A stretch of 64,000 bases of DNA from Bactericera cockerelli. Lineage: Eukaryota; Arthropoda; Insecta; Hemiptera; Triozidae. This document shows positions 21,996-32,507 of this stretch, piece by piece. The notes below the pieces were generated by a model. The model searched no databases. It saw nothing but the letters and a program-made list of their open reading frames with translations, and was not told the DNA's origin. Made by a program: the position numbers and the translations under genes. Location of the stretch: the NCBI GenBank assembly GCA_024516035.1, contig JAMCCL010000107.1:1-64000 (forward strand), in the 5' to 3' direction. Each line of letters opens with the position of its first letter. Position 1 is the first letter of the stretch.

Positions 21996-22634
21996 CCACA
22001 CACACCACACACACACCCACACACACAAAATGTCATTTAAGTTTGAAAAAAAACCTGAATATTTTTTGTCGCCCATCTATTTTCTGGCCTTCCCCGGCGT
22101 AGCTCAAGAATGGCTCATCAGAATTTCGCGATCAATATGTCAAATGAAAGCCTAAACCCTTGCTTAAAACTTTCTCGCTCTGAGTTGATAGGTCGTCACT
22201 TCAAATTTCGAGAAAAAATGTCATTTAGGTCAAAAAACGTGAATATTTTACATGTTACCCATCCATTTTTTTTACCTTACCCGGCGTAGCTCAAGAACGG
22301 CTCATCAGAAATTCGCGATCGATATGTCAATTGAAAGCTCAAACCCTTGCCTAAAACTTTCTCGCTTTGAGTTGATAGGTCGTCGCGACAAATTTCGAGA
22401 AAAAATGTCATTTATGTCAAAAAACGTGCATTTTTTTGCGTCACCCATCCATTTTTATCCTTACTCATTGTAGCTTAACCTCAGGGAGATATAATCTAGC
22501 CTAGAAGAATTTCCTGATCCAAGCGGACCTATGTGCAAAATTTCAGGTTTCTCGGTCAAACGGTGTGGATTTGTATAAAGAACATACATACATACATACA
22601 CACATACAGACAGCTTTCTTTTATAGATATAGAT
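21618..22634 (+). mobile_element. RTE-like non-autonomous element R1, copy 2
   Basis: Same ends and internal order as the copy at 7678-8754: ACTAGCGGGTTACACCCGCC start, CA tract (21658-22028), two tandem ~170-bp CCGGCGTAGCTCAAGAA units, ACAT tract and TATAGATATAGAT tail. The non-repetitive parts differ from copy 1 by only a few bases over ~550 bp, so both copies are young. The hAT element at 22635 sits exactly at its 3' terminus. Confidence 0.7.
21658..22028. repeat. CA-rich microsatellite, ~370 bp
   Basis: Second CA expansion inside R1. The 207-, 149-, 141- and 124-codon frames across it (His/Thr-rich or Cys/Val-rich) are artefacts of the dinucleotide repeat. Confidence 0.9.
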
Positions 22635-23242
22635 CAGTGATTCTCAACGTGGGCGATATCGCCCCCTGGGGGGCGCTGGGGGGGCAATGAGTGCATTTTG
22701 GGCAGTCGGGGGGCGATGAAATTATTTTGGGCAATAAGGGGGCGATGGAATTGGCTTGACAAGCTAATTATCCTATAATCCAAAAATAACCAACTCCTCC
22801 ACCAGCGACTAATCTGTCACCATTTCCACCAACAACGACTATATTCAGAAAAGATAAACAGCTTAATGTGACGTCATCAACAGCAACCAAAAGTCACGTG
22901 ACAACGTCCTCTCCCCTTATAACCTTGGTACAGTAGGTATTTCATTTATCAGTGCGTAGTGAGTAGTGACTTCAGTCAGCAGGCCTGTGCTCTTTTTCTG
23001 TAAGATTTAAATTTGACTTCAATATATTCTTGACTTCAATTACTTTCTACTTACCTAAGTACACTTGAGAGCAGAAAAAGCTAATCAAACTTTTTCCTCC
23101 ACCAAATGTGCCATATGTTCGAAATTACTATTTCAATCGAGTCGTATGATATCTCAAAATGTTGTAAATTTTGTTTTCTAGAATTTCATAATTCGATTGT
23201 TAAAAAAAAACCTACCAGAAGCCGTCGAAATTAAATTTTACT

Positions 23243-23705
23243 ACAGGATGTCAAAAAAGAAGAAATATATGATTTTTCTTTAACAAAAGACGTTATAACC
23301 TGAGAAATCAACAAGATTCATTCATAACAATGGTGAATCAGTATTTTGTGTTGTCTCCTCGAGCTTTGATCACAGCATTCATTCGATTTGGTATTGAGTG
23401 GATCAAAGTAACCACAATTTCTTGGGGCAACCTCTCCCATTCTTCGGTGAGAGCCATCTTGAGCACTGCTACAGTCTGGGGAGCCGGTATTCTGCCTCGA
23501 ACACTTCGTCTGAGTTGGTCCCACAGATTTTCAATCGGATTGAGGTCGGCAGTAAGAGAGTGCTAGTCCAAAGTGTCAATATTCTCCTCACCGAAGAACT
23601 CCCGAACACAGTTTGCCACATGTGGGCGGGCATTGTCGTGCATGAAGAGGAACTGGTCGCCCATAAGTTGATCGAGAAGAACCACATGGGTCTGCAGGAC
23701 TTCAA
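23243..23705 (-). pseudogene. Tc1-like transposase, C-terminal half (broken)
   Basis: Minus-strand coding of the second half of a Tc1-family DD34E transposase. It contains FMHDNARPHVANCVREFF with the second catalytic Asp in DNARPH, then DTLD followed by a stop where W is expected, then HSLTADLNPIENLWDQLRRS with the catalytic Glu in NPIE, then a C-terminal tail. The N-terminal DNA-binding domain and the first Asp are absent from this strand. It ends at a Tc1-type terminus, TACAGGATGTCAAAAAAG, at 23242. The plus-strand frames over this interval are shadows. Confidence 0.75.
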
Positions 23706-24279
23706 GAAGCTAGAATTTAACCAAAGAGAACTTCGACTGGACCCAAACTCTCCAGAGAGCACAGGGAAAGGAGACTCAGATTCGCCATAGAACACGTGGA
23801 TTGGACACCCGAGCAATGGCGCTCTTTTCTCTTCACTGATGAATGCCGGGTGTGTTTGTTTGGTAATGACAGAAGGAAAAGAGTCCATCGAAGAGCGGGA
23901 GAAAGGTATGCTGAGTAATGCATCACAGAAACTGTCAGTTTCGGCGGTGGTTATTTCAACTGAAAGAAAGACTGAATTGGTTTTCATCACATGCGGTGCG
24001 GGAGGTGGCCTGAACAGTCAGCGATACATTGATAAGATCCTGCAGACCCATGTGGTTCCTCTCGCTCAAATTATGGGCCACCACTTTGATCCAGTCAATA
24101 CCAAATCGAATGAATGCTGTGATCAACCAAATCGAATGAATGCTGTGATCAAAAGCTCGGGGAGGCAACACAAAATACTGATTCACCATTGTTATGAATG
24201 AATCTTGTTGATTTCTCAAGTTACAACGTCTTTTGTAAAAAAAAAAAAAAATCATGTTTTTCTTTTTTTTGACATCCTG
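23706..24279 (+). pseudogene. Tc1-like transposase, middle fragment in opposite orientation
   Basis: Plus-strand coding of the part before that in the left half: IEHVDWTPEQWRSFLFTDEC with the first catalytic Asp in TDE, then RVCLFGNDRRKRVHRRAGER, a stop, TETVSFGGGYFN, a stop, and, after a frame change, LNSQRYIDKILQTHVVPLAQ and IMGHHF. It then jumps over the DNARPH and NPIE region directly to the C-terminal tail. Within that tail a 27-bp segment (ACCAAATCGAATGAATGCTG) is tandemly duplicated near 24103-24155. It ends at TTGACATCCTG. Several stops and frameshifts make it inactive. Confidence 0.7.
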
Positions 24280-24470
24280 TCGCAGATTTGGTGGAGGAAA
24301 AAGTTTGATTCGCTTTTCTGCTCTCAGGTGTAGTTTTGATTTACTATGGATACTAATTTTAACCTACTTACTGATTGGGGGAATTGGAGGAGAGAGGGGG
24401 GGCGATGAAAGGGATAATTTTCGCAGAGGGGGCACTATGCTACAGAAGGTTGAGAACCACTGATATAGAT

Positions 24471-24951
24471 TAAAGAAATTTCTAGAATTGATTAATTCAA
24501 CATTAGAAATTATCTCGCTAATCTTAGGAAAAATGTTTGGTCCGATGAAACACTCATGCAGTAATCTCATTATTAATATTATTTAGGTACATTTATAGCG
24601 TGTTTATTCCTATATTAGCTCAAAAAGCAAAAATTCAAGTATTTCATGCATGGAAGAACTTCCATGATGAATTTAAAATCAAAGTTTTTCACTTTAGTTT
24701 TCCATAATCGAAAATGGTTTTTAGAAAGGAATTTCTTCAGAGAAGAAATTGAATTTTGGAAAATAAAGTAGAAACATTTAAGTTGCTCTATACCTAAATG
24801 TTGTATTTGCATCAGAGAAACATGAAAAGCTAATAATAATTTTTTTGTGAATAGACCAGCAGTCTGGCTGGGGGGCTATTCCTCGGATTCCTACCATCCT
24901 ACAGAAAAAAAAACAAAATAAATATAGATGAGTTGATTTTAATCTCATAAT
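24471..24951. other. No gene recognised
   Basis: AT-rich sequence. A short CAGTCTGGCTGGGGGGCTAT at about 24870 resembles the start of repeat F at 24952, as if a partial duplicate precedes it. Confidence 0.45.
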
Positions 24952-25118
24952 TAGTCTGGCTGGGGGACTATAAACAGGGAGTAGACCAGCATTGGCTTGG
25001 TTCTGGGGGCCCTTGTCAATTATTAGCCTCCTTGTAAAGACAGTAGTAGAAGTGCTGAGTCATTCCTCCACTGTCTGGCTACCATTGTTCACGATGACGC
25101 CACCCTATGATAATGATG
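24952..25118 (+). repeat. Dispersed repeat F, plus-strand copy
   Basis: Reverse complement of 13562-13720 with moderate divergence. It includes GGGGACTATAAACAGGGAGT, CCAGCATTGGCTTGGTTCTG, and CCATTGTTCACGATGACGCC close to the right end. Confidence 0.65.
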
Positions 25119-25354
25119 ATAGGTGGTAGTTGATCACATCCTCAGAGTCTCGAACCAACTCGAAGACACTTACCCAATTAAATGGAATTTTCAAGAGAAC
25201 TACAATGATTTTTTGTTACTAAAAAATATTCACACAGGATACTTGGTACCTGCGGACCTGCCGTATCTTTAGAGCACTGTCCTTACGAAGAAATCCTCAA
25301 TGGAAAAATCTCGACACGAGAAATCCGAAAAACTTGTAATCGAAGAAATGAGAC

Positions 25355-25358
25355 AGGA

Positions 25359-25408
<50 letters not shown>

Positions 25409-25502
25409 GCGAGAGAGAGATAGAGAGAGAGAGAGGCGTAGAGAGGGTGAGGGAGAGAGAGAGAGAGAGACAGAGAGATCGAAGTAGGGAGAAATGGAAA
25501 AG
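25355..25502. repeat. GA microsatellite
   Basis: (GA)n tract of about 130 bp with GGGGC and GTC interruptions. Frames rich in Arg/Glu (+) and Ser/Leu (-) here are artefacts. Confidence 0.9.
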
Positions 25503-25627
25503 TTGAAAAGAAAAGAAATAACTTGCTAGGAAATATTGCGAGAATGAGGAGGAAGGAGAATTGAGAAGTTCGGTTAACCCTGAACAGCTAAAGTTTCCTG
25601 AAAGTAACTCGTGGTAACATTTGTACG

Positions 25628-25712
25628 TCAACAACATCATCATCAAAACCACCACCACCACCACCAACAACTACAAGAACAACAACAACAAAATTAACAA
25701 GAACAAGAACGT
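25628..25712 (+). repeat. Trinucleotide tract (CAC/AAC)n
   Basis: ATC, CAC and AAC triplets in succession. Asn/Thr-rich frame is artefactual. Confidence 0.8.
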
Positions 25713-28100
25713 TACTAGAAATTCAACTACATACAACAAATGTCTAGAAAAATATAAAAAATGTTTGTTCCCTTTTATGACTAAATTTAAACATGAAAAT
25801 ATAAGAAACAGAGACAGCTATGGATGCTTTCTCTTAATTTTTTTCTAAGACTCATGCCCAATCTTACCAAAATACTTTTAACAGTGATTCATGAATCTTT
25901 TTAAGTCAAGTGTAGACCCAACTAGACTGTAACCCTGCCTCGTTCAACAGAACACCCTAAAAGTACATAATAGTAAATCTGGCCATGTCCATGCTGGCTA
26001 CTTGCTGAAAGTAGACAAGTACTCTCCAACAATCACAGATCTAAATTCTTCATGGAGACTGTGATTGATGGAAAGTTCTTATCCGATTTGTGCCATGGCA
26101 GCCAACATGAGTATATCGACACGACCTTTTGGCAAGAGAGGAATTAGATAGTTCTAACCATCTTTAAAGAAAGAGTCATAGTCAGTATTCTTTAATGGAG
26201 GGTTAAGGGTTCAAAATTTTCGGAAAAGCAGATCGAGATTGTTCGATTTGTTCGAGATAGAAATGGCACGGGAGGTGGACAGTTCTGTAAACTTTAACGA
26301 TAGTAAAATAAATTTCAAATTAAATTCTTTTAAATTTCTTGTTCCTAACTTTTCCCTGCAGGAAAGCTACAACAAGTATTTTACCAATAGAGGTATTTGG
26401 AGTCTTACCTTTTTGCACTTTCCAAATTGTTGAAAATTATTTTCTTTGTTATTCTTTCTTCTTACTTTTTAGCTGAAAATCCAATTTCATTTTAAAAATC
26501 ATCGTGCCTGCCTGCTTCATATACGTTCAAGTGTTGATTTTTCAATTTTCTTCTCATAAATAATAATGATTGGTTTTGTTATTCATTCAAGTTTCCAAGC
26601 TGTAGGTTTCTATTAGGATTTTTACGCCTTATTTCAGTCGTGTTGATGGTTGAAAGAGGTGCTAAGTAAATTCATTTAACCAATAGGCAACACAGAATTA
26701 TATCAGACCCTTGTTCGTGTTTACTTTAGATATTCATGAGGAATATTTTTAAAACAATTCAATATAAGTAAAAAGACATTTTCATATTTTTTGTAAGACT
26801 TACAAGTAGGTAACCCCAAGAGGAAAATACATTGAAATGGAATTTTTAAGTATATTTCAAGCATTGCAATAATCGCAATTTCTTTTAAAACTCTCTAACA
26901 TTATCCTCATTATCTGATTCTATCGTTATTAAACTGCTTTCATTCAACCCTGAAGTGTATAGAGATAGAAAATTTAAAGAAAGTAGCTTTTTTTGTTATA
27001 ATTATAATTAGAGAAGTTGCAAGTGACTGCTGGAATTGTGTAAAAAGGTCATTCACCCTAGTATAAAATATTTATGGATTAAATATCCTTCCTAATGAGT
27101 ATGTATTTCAGCACAATATAAAATATCATCTCCACTTAAAATTAAGGTAGTTTATCCAGAAGCAGGATCGTTGACTTCATGAATCCCAGGTAATATTTTC
27201 AACCTTAGAAAATATGTTCTACGTAGCGCAGAGATAAAAATTCAAAAGTAAAGAGAAAGAGACAATGCGACATAAATCTCCAAGACAAATATTGTCCCAA
27301 AATAAAAGCTAACACATCCTCAGCACAAATCCAGGGTCGGTCGAAAATTTATGCTCCGCGTTCTCTTGAGAAAGCGAGACGCTTTAATCTTAAGAATTTA
27401 GAGCCTGACTTGTTGGAAAGAGCGGGCTGTAAATTTGACATGAAGGAAGGGGTCTCTCTTATGAAAACCTTGAATTTACCTTTGTTGACATTTTTTATAG
27501 TATAGGGGGACTATAGGGGATGAATTTTTAATCGTCAGTCAATTGATCTATTCTCGAAATCTCGTGTATAATTAGTTACTCAGATTTTTAGGTTTAGGTC
27601 TAAACTAAAATCCTAATGTCCAAATGTCAACCACTGCAGAATTTTTTTAAACTTTGAATATTGAAATCATTATCAGATTATCATAAATATTATTATTTAC
27701 AATAACAACAGGAGTAAAGTCGTGATGTGAACAATAATAAATGGCACCTAACTCAAATTCGTGTAAAATATCAATAATTCGTGTAAAATATCAATAACTC
27801 AAACCACCGATTTCCAGGTTATAAGAGTTAACTGGGATATCATTAAAATAACCGAGTTCTGTATAATCTTCCCAAAGATTTCTTGTTATTGTCATTTCAT
27901 AGCTTTTTTAAAATCGAGTAAAAGAATTAAAAATAAAAGGTACGAACTAGAAGAGCTTAATCTTCGGCCCTTTGGTAGGTACGAAACTTTTTGGATATTT
28001 GTATCATAGGTATTTCGAAAGGTATTGCAAGGCACATATACAACTTTCCTTTTGGACTATTATCAGCTTATCACTATTGGTAGGTAAGTATAAATATCAA
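25713..28100. other. No gene recognised
   Basis: About 2.4 kb of mostly unique AT-rich sequence with only short open frames. A 22-bp direct duplication of GTGTAAAATATCAATAA.TC is present at 27761-27802. Confidence 0.45.
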
Positions 28101-28121
28101 GTTTGCAGTAAACCTTCTAGA

Positions 28122-28185
28122 ACGTCTGGCGCCCGAGCCGGGGATCTAAAGTTGGGCGAAGGTGAAGACTCTCAGCGGGTGTCTT
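28122..28185 (+). other. Possible LTR-retrotransposon primer-binding-site region
   Basis: TGGCGCCCGAGCCGGGGATC at 28126 has the form of a minus-strand primer-binding site (TGGCGCCC followed by a purine-rich match to a tRNA 3' end). It stands out as a GC-rich island in AT-rich DNA. A short hairpin (GTCTTGA..TCAAGAC) follows at 28181-28203. The preceding bases do not end in the canonical CA, and no LTR pair or gag/pol was found, so this is at best a remnant. Confidence 0.2.
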
Positions 28186-28239
28186 GAGGCGAGATGTCAA
28201 GACTGGCGCTCTCTTTATCTCCGCGCTGGAGATAGCTGA

Positions 28240-29812
28240 ACTTGCGATTGTGTTTCATGTATAATACAAAGCACAAGATACATAATACAGGCATAGGTAC
28301 ATTATGGAACTCTTTTTACATACACAGATTAAAATGTATGCTGAAATACATAAATAACATAATAATAATATATAATGTACCATCTTTGCAGGGAAATGCT
28401 TAAAGTAATTCTGTCGAGAATCTGGCATGAGGTACTTTTTGATATTTTATGCATCGAATATTGAATCATTTGCCAAGTGGTTCTTGTTGACAATCTTGAA
28501 TAACCCGAGATTTTATTCATCTTGCATGTTAAGTGATCCTGATGACGACATCACGTTATCATTTTAAGCTCATGCGGCTTTGTTTTGTTTTTACTACGGC
28601 AAAGCTTTCCACGGAGGCTATTGTAATGTTCCGTTTCAAGGTCTTAAAGACCAACTGGTGTGCTTACCAACTGGGACGTTTCAGCCACCAAAAAGTTGAA
28701 CATGAAATCCAAAAGATGTAATTTTTGTTGTATAACTATATTTATTGCAGAAATGAACTCTCCAATGAAAAAGTTATTGATTTGACTTTTATTTGACTTT
28801 CTAAGCCAACGGGAATGGTATTTTTGAGAACACCAAAACATTCCTTAAGACATGAAAAAATTCATATATTATTTTGTTTTTGTTTACGGATTTTTTTTTC
28901 ATATGGTTTATAAGACCCGACATACCTTTCTGTGGTTTTCACTTTGACTTAACATCTACCGGAACCTATTCAAGTCCTAGTGAAACAAATAATAGCACAG
29001 TCCTTCTCCGCTAGTCAGTAGTCAGGCGTCACCGATGGACCTGCCGATAAGTATGGCTGAAAGTCCTCACTGGCATGTCAAAATTTATCTCTTAAATAAG
29101 CAATATTAACTTTGCTACAGGTATTGTAGAAGAAGTGGGTTTCATGCAACAACATAGATGTCTGAATTTCAAACAAGTTAATTTCACCCAACAGCCTGAA
29201 TAGGTTTTCGAACAAAACTTTCGTCCTGTTGAACAATAGTTTTATGTTGATTAGAAAGTTATAGAAACAATGTTGTTCGATTTTTTCCCCTGTTGCATGT
29301 GATAGGAAATAGAAAGCAAAAAAAAATCTGACGTCATGTATTTCCCTCTCTCCGCCTTTTCGTTCTTTTGTTACCCCTCCTCGCCCTATTACGCAAAGAA
29401 CAAGCAAAAGAAACGTTTAAAGACGCTCATTCGCGTTCAAATATTCATGGACTTTCCTTTAGAAAAGGAAATTATTTTCTGTTAAGTAATTAAAATGTCA
29501 AATGTGATAATGAGGCTTCGTCTAGCATCGATTATTTCTGTCTAATTTGTACTTCTGCCGTGGCGTGGGGGTGGGTGTCGAGTTGATTGCTTGACCCATT
29601 TTCCCATAGCGTTTGATAAGTTATGTTCCCATCAGTTGAGGGTTGAGATATGTATGTCTGCGGTTAATAATATCTTCCATGGCACTCGAGTACATAATTA
29701 CCATACATAGTATGTATAGTTTAGTTATTATATTTATAATTATCTACTTACTGTACAATTTGTACATACGATTATGTCTGTGGAAAACAACTGCATATGC
29801 TTAAAGTTCATA
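28240..29812. other. No gene recognised
   Basis: Mostly unique sequence. Minus-strand open frame 29078-29407 (109 codons) has no recognisable domain and is compatible with chance. Confidence 0.4.
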
Positions 29813-31472
29813 TACAGGGTGTCCCACCAAACTTGGACACCTCAAATTACTCGGCCCCTGAAAGAGTTTTTGAAAAATAAAAAAATCTAGGGTACATGTG
29901 CTAATTATGCGGTTTCAGTTATGAAATTTTTTTTATACAGGGTGGTTCAAAAGTCAGAAATTGAGGTGTCAACTTTCGATTTTTAAATGGATCGACCTGA
30001 ATTTTATTTGATAAATTTACTTCTAAATGATTTCTGAGTACTTTTTTAAACAAAAATATTACATACAGGGTGGTTTTTTTTCGACCAATTTTTTTTCTAA
30101 ATCTTGAATAACTCAAGTTCGGTTAATTTTTTTCGATAACAAAAATAGAATGTGTTTGTGTAATTAATACACGCACTTTCAATTGGCATCAAAAAAATTT
30201 ATACAGGGTGGTTCACAAGTGAAATAATGACTTGATTTTTTTTAAAACCGAGTTTTTTTTAATTTTTTATTTAGGATTAATAATTCTCGTCTAATTTTAC
30301 ACATTTTTCGTTAGTCATATCGAAAAACAAAACTAAAGTGTTGTACAGGGTGAGACATAATTTTTTTGTAACACCCTGTATATGGGCAGTCAAAGAGACG
30401 CAAAATTCAATATAAAGACTAAATATGCAAGAAAAACTTTGATTTTTAATTAAACTAAAAAGTTATGGTGTTTTAACTAATATTGTCGCATGGACCACCC
30501 TGTAGATATTTTCTTAAACCATCATATGGGTAGTCAAAACTGTCTAAAATTCAACGAGGAGTCCAAATCTGAAAGAAAAAAATGAATTCAAAAAGCCATG
30601 CTCAATTTTGTGTCTACACCTACCTACTTTTTATTTCAAGTTTTAAAATCATTCAGTGTGGACACCAAATTGAAAATGGCTTCAAATTCGTGTTTTTTAC
30701 TTGTTTTTCCCACATGATTCGAAGTGTTCGTTAAATTTTATACAACTTAGAGTACCTACATGATAGTTTAAGAAAATATCTACAGGGTGGTCCATGCGAC
30801 AATATTAGTTAAAACACCATAACTTTTTAGTTTAATTAAAAATCAAAGTTTTTCTTGCATATTTAGTCTTTATATTGAATTTTGCGTCTCTTTGACTGCC
30901 CATATACAGGGTGTTACAAAAAAATTATGTCTCACCCTGTACAACACTTTAGTTTTGTTTTTCGATATGACTAACGAAAAATGTGTAAAATTAGACGAGA
31001 ATTATTAATCCTAAATAAAAAATTAAAAAAACTCGGTTTTAAAAAAAATCAAGTCATTATTTCACTTGTGAACCACCCTGTATAAATTTTTTTTGATGCC
31101 AATTGAAAGTGCGTGTATTCATTACACAAACACATTCTATTCTTGTTATCGAAAAAATTAACCGAACTTGAATTATTCAAGATTTAGAAAAAAAAATTGG
31201 TCGAAAAAAAACCACCCTGTATGTAATATTTTTGTTTAAAAAAGTACTCAGGAATCATTTAGAAGTAAAATTATCAAATAAAATTCAGGTCTATCCATTT
31301 AAAAATCGAAAGTTGACACCTCAATTTCTGACTTTCGAACCACCCTGTATAAAAAAAATTTCATAACTGAAACCGCATAATTAGCACATGTACCCTAGAT
31401 TTTTTTATTTTTCAAAAACTCTTTCAGGGGCCGAGTAATTTGAGGTGTCCAAGTTTGGTGGGACACCCTGTA
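29813..31472. mobile_element. Giant palindromic element FB3 (1660 bp)
   Basis: It begins TACAGGGTGTCCCACCAAAC and ends GTTTGGTGGGACACCCTGTA, with TA at both edges. The two halves are near-perfect inverted copies over ~717 bp (29813-30530 and 30757-31472). The core (30531-30756) is a more diverged continuation of the same palindrome, with only ~40 bp of true loop near 30620-30660. Each arm is built of modules of ~25-140 bp that themselves start or end with ACAGGGTGG or CACCCTGTA, at about 29936, 30064, 30204, 30345, 30370 and 30499 in the left arm. No open frame is present. It is non-autonomous and its TA-flanked CAGGGTG termini link it to FB1 and FB2. Confidence 0.85.
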
Positions 31473-32360
31473 TATATATTTTTTTTTTAACTTTATTTAT
31501 ATAATAAACATTTTTACATTCTAAGGTAATTCTAAGTAAGAATAGTTTTACTTTTTTTTGGACATCAAACTGAAAGATCAGATATTAACACCCAATAAGC
31601 TTAGAGCTTGAGCTGGGTGATGTGGATTACATGCATGTTGCAATTGTTGCATGTGTGGAATAAAACACTATTTGATAGACAATATAGACATGCCCAAAGT
31701 CTTCGTCTATTAGTGGCAGAGAAATTTAATTACAAAGTTGCTGTTCAGGAATGTTTGCCAATTTTACACAACTTCATCTATCAATCCTATTAAGTGATAT
31801 TAAAGGTCTGTAAAACTTTGCGTATGAGTGCTATATGTGCAATATGTAACTATACTCGTATATTTCCAGGAGAAGAAATGAACATTAATATATTTTTTTT
31901 CTTCCATTATTGACATCTAATAAACCATTGATGTTGGTGATTTTTTTTTCTTCTTCTTTTTCTTCTTCTTCTTTTTGAAAGTGATCTTGTAGGTTTGAGA
32001 AACCTATTGATAATTATCTATAGTTATGTTCAATGATGTAAGAGCAGGAGTGGAATGTCCAAGTCCCAATAGATGTACCGTACCTAGATATTTTTACATT
32101 TATCTACATGAGCTGAGATTCAATAAGAGTATTTTAACCAAACCGTAAATAGTCTTCTTTCAATCACTCATGAGTGTTATTTTGTAATAAAAAAAAAACT
32201 TACAACAAAACTTACAAAAGAACACTCTGACAGATAAAACTCTCAATAGTCACGAACCAGCTTGTATTATTAGGACAAAACAGAGGTTGCATGTATTTGA
32301 ATTCATTGATCATTGCTTCATTTGTTTGTGTATATAGGAAATACTTTTTTTCTTTTTAGT
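31473..32360. other. No gene recognised
   Basis: Contains a TTC-rich run at 31950-31976. A 61-codon plus-strand frame (31608-31793) has protein-like codon composition near its end (AEKFNYKVAVQECLPILHNF) but no recognisable motif; it is left as an unassigned possibility. Confidence 0.4.
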
Positions 32361-32491
32361 TACCATATCATAACACAATTGTGATTTCACAACTATCCAA
32401 TCTCGCTTTACTAAATATTTGCTTAACCTGGGACTTGAACCACCGACCTCCGGTTACAAGTCCGCCGCCTTATCGATCAAGCTAATGAGGT
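32361..32491 (-). mobile_element. tRNA-derived SINE, family A
   Basis: Minus-strand copy with A box ATTAGCTTGATCGATAAGGC, then GGCGGACTTGTAACCGGAGG, B box GGTTCAAGTCCCAGG and the family body GTAAAGCGAGATTGGATAGT, then TGTGAAATCACAATTGTGTT. It is one of the better-preserved copies. Confidence 0.7.
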
Positions 32492-32507
32492 TGGTCGCCA
32501 GACGTAC

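Larger units (their letters stand above)
23062..24332. repeat. Inverted repeat inside the hAT element
   Basis: GAGAGCAGAAAAAGCTAATC, then AAACTTTTTCCTCCACCAAA (about 23068-23107), is mirrored at about 24284-24330 as TTTGGTGGAGGAAAAAGTTT and onward. The inverted structure therefore continues outside the Tc1 termini. The left side has ~130 bp extra (23108-23241) with no counterpart on the right. Confidence 0.7.
22635..24462. mobile_element. Non-autonomous hAT element with 8-bp target duplication
   Basis: The left end is CAGTGATTCTCAACGTGGGC. The right end, reverse-complemented, is CAGTGGTTCTCAACCTTCTG, giving hAT-type terminal inverted repeats. The subterminal regions are G-rich with repeated GGGGGCGATG motifs (22640-22745 and 24390-24435). 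The 8-bp target duplication ATATAGAT is exact (22627-22634 and 24463-24470). Removing the element restores the tail of the flanking R1 copy (TATAGATATAGATTAAA, as at 8741-8757), so it landed at the end of R1. There is no hAT transposase; the interior is taken up by a broken Tc1 element and extra inverted repeats. Confidence 0.8.

Noticed and set aside
21532..22155. 207-codon His/Thr-rich open frame and three overlapping minus-strand Cys/Val-rich frames (likewise 7851-8113)
   Set aside because: They are produced by the CA microsatellite, which lacks stops in all frames. There is no start context, domain or conservation beyond the repeat.
23330..23790. Plus-strand open frames over the Tc1 half, for example starting MVNQYFVLSPRALITAF
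   Set aside because: They are antisense shadows of the minus-strand Tc1 transposase, whose DNARPH and NPIE motifs define the real frame.
29919..30116. Open frames inside the palindromic elements (also 21-251, 905-1129, 1320-1580, 1917-2108, 37598-37834)
   Set aside because: The same peptide-like strings appear at each repeated module because the DNA is repeated. They overlap on both strands of a palindrome and carry no transposase motif.
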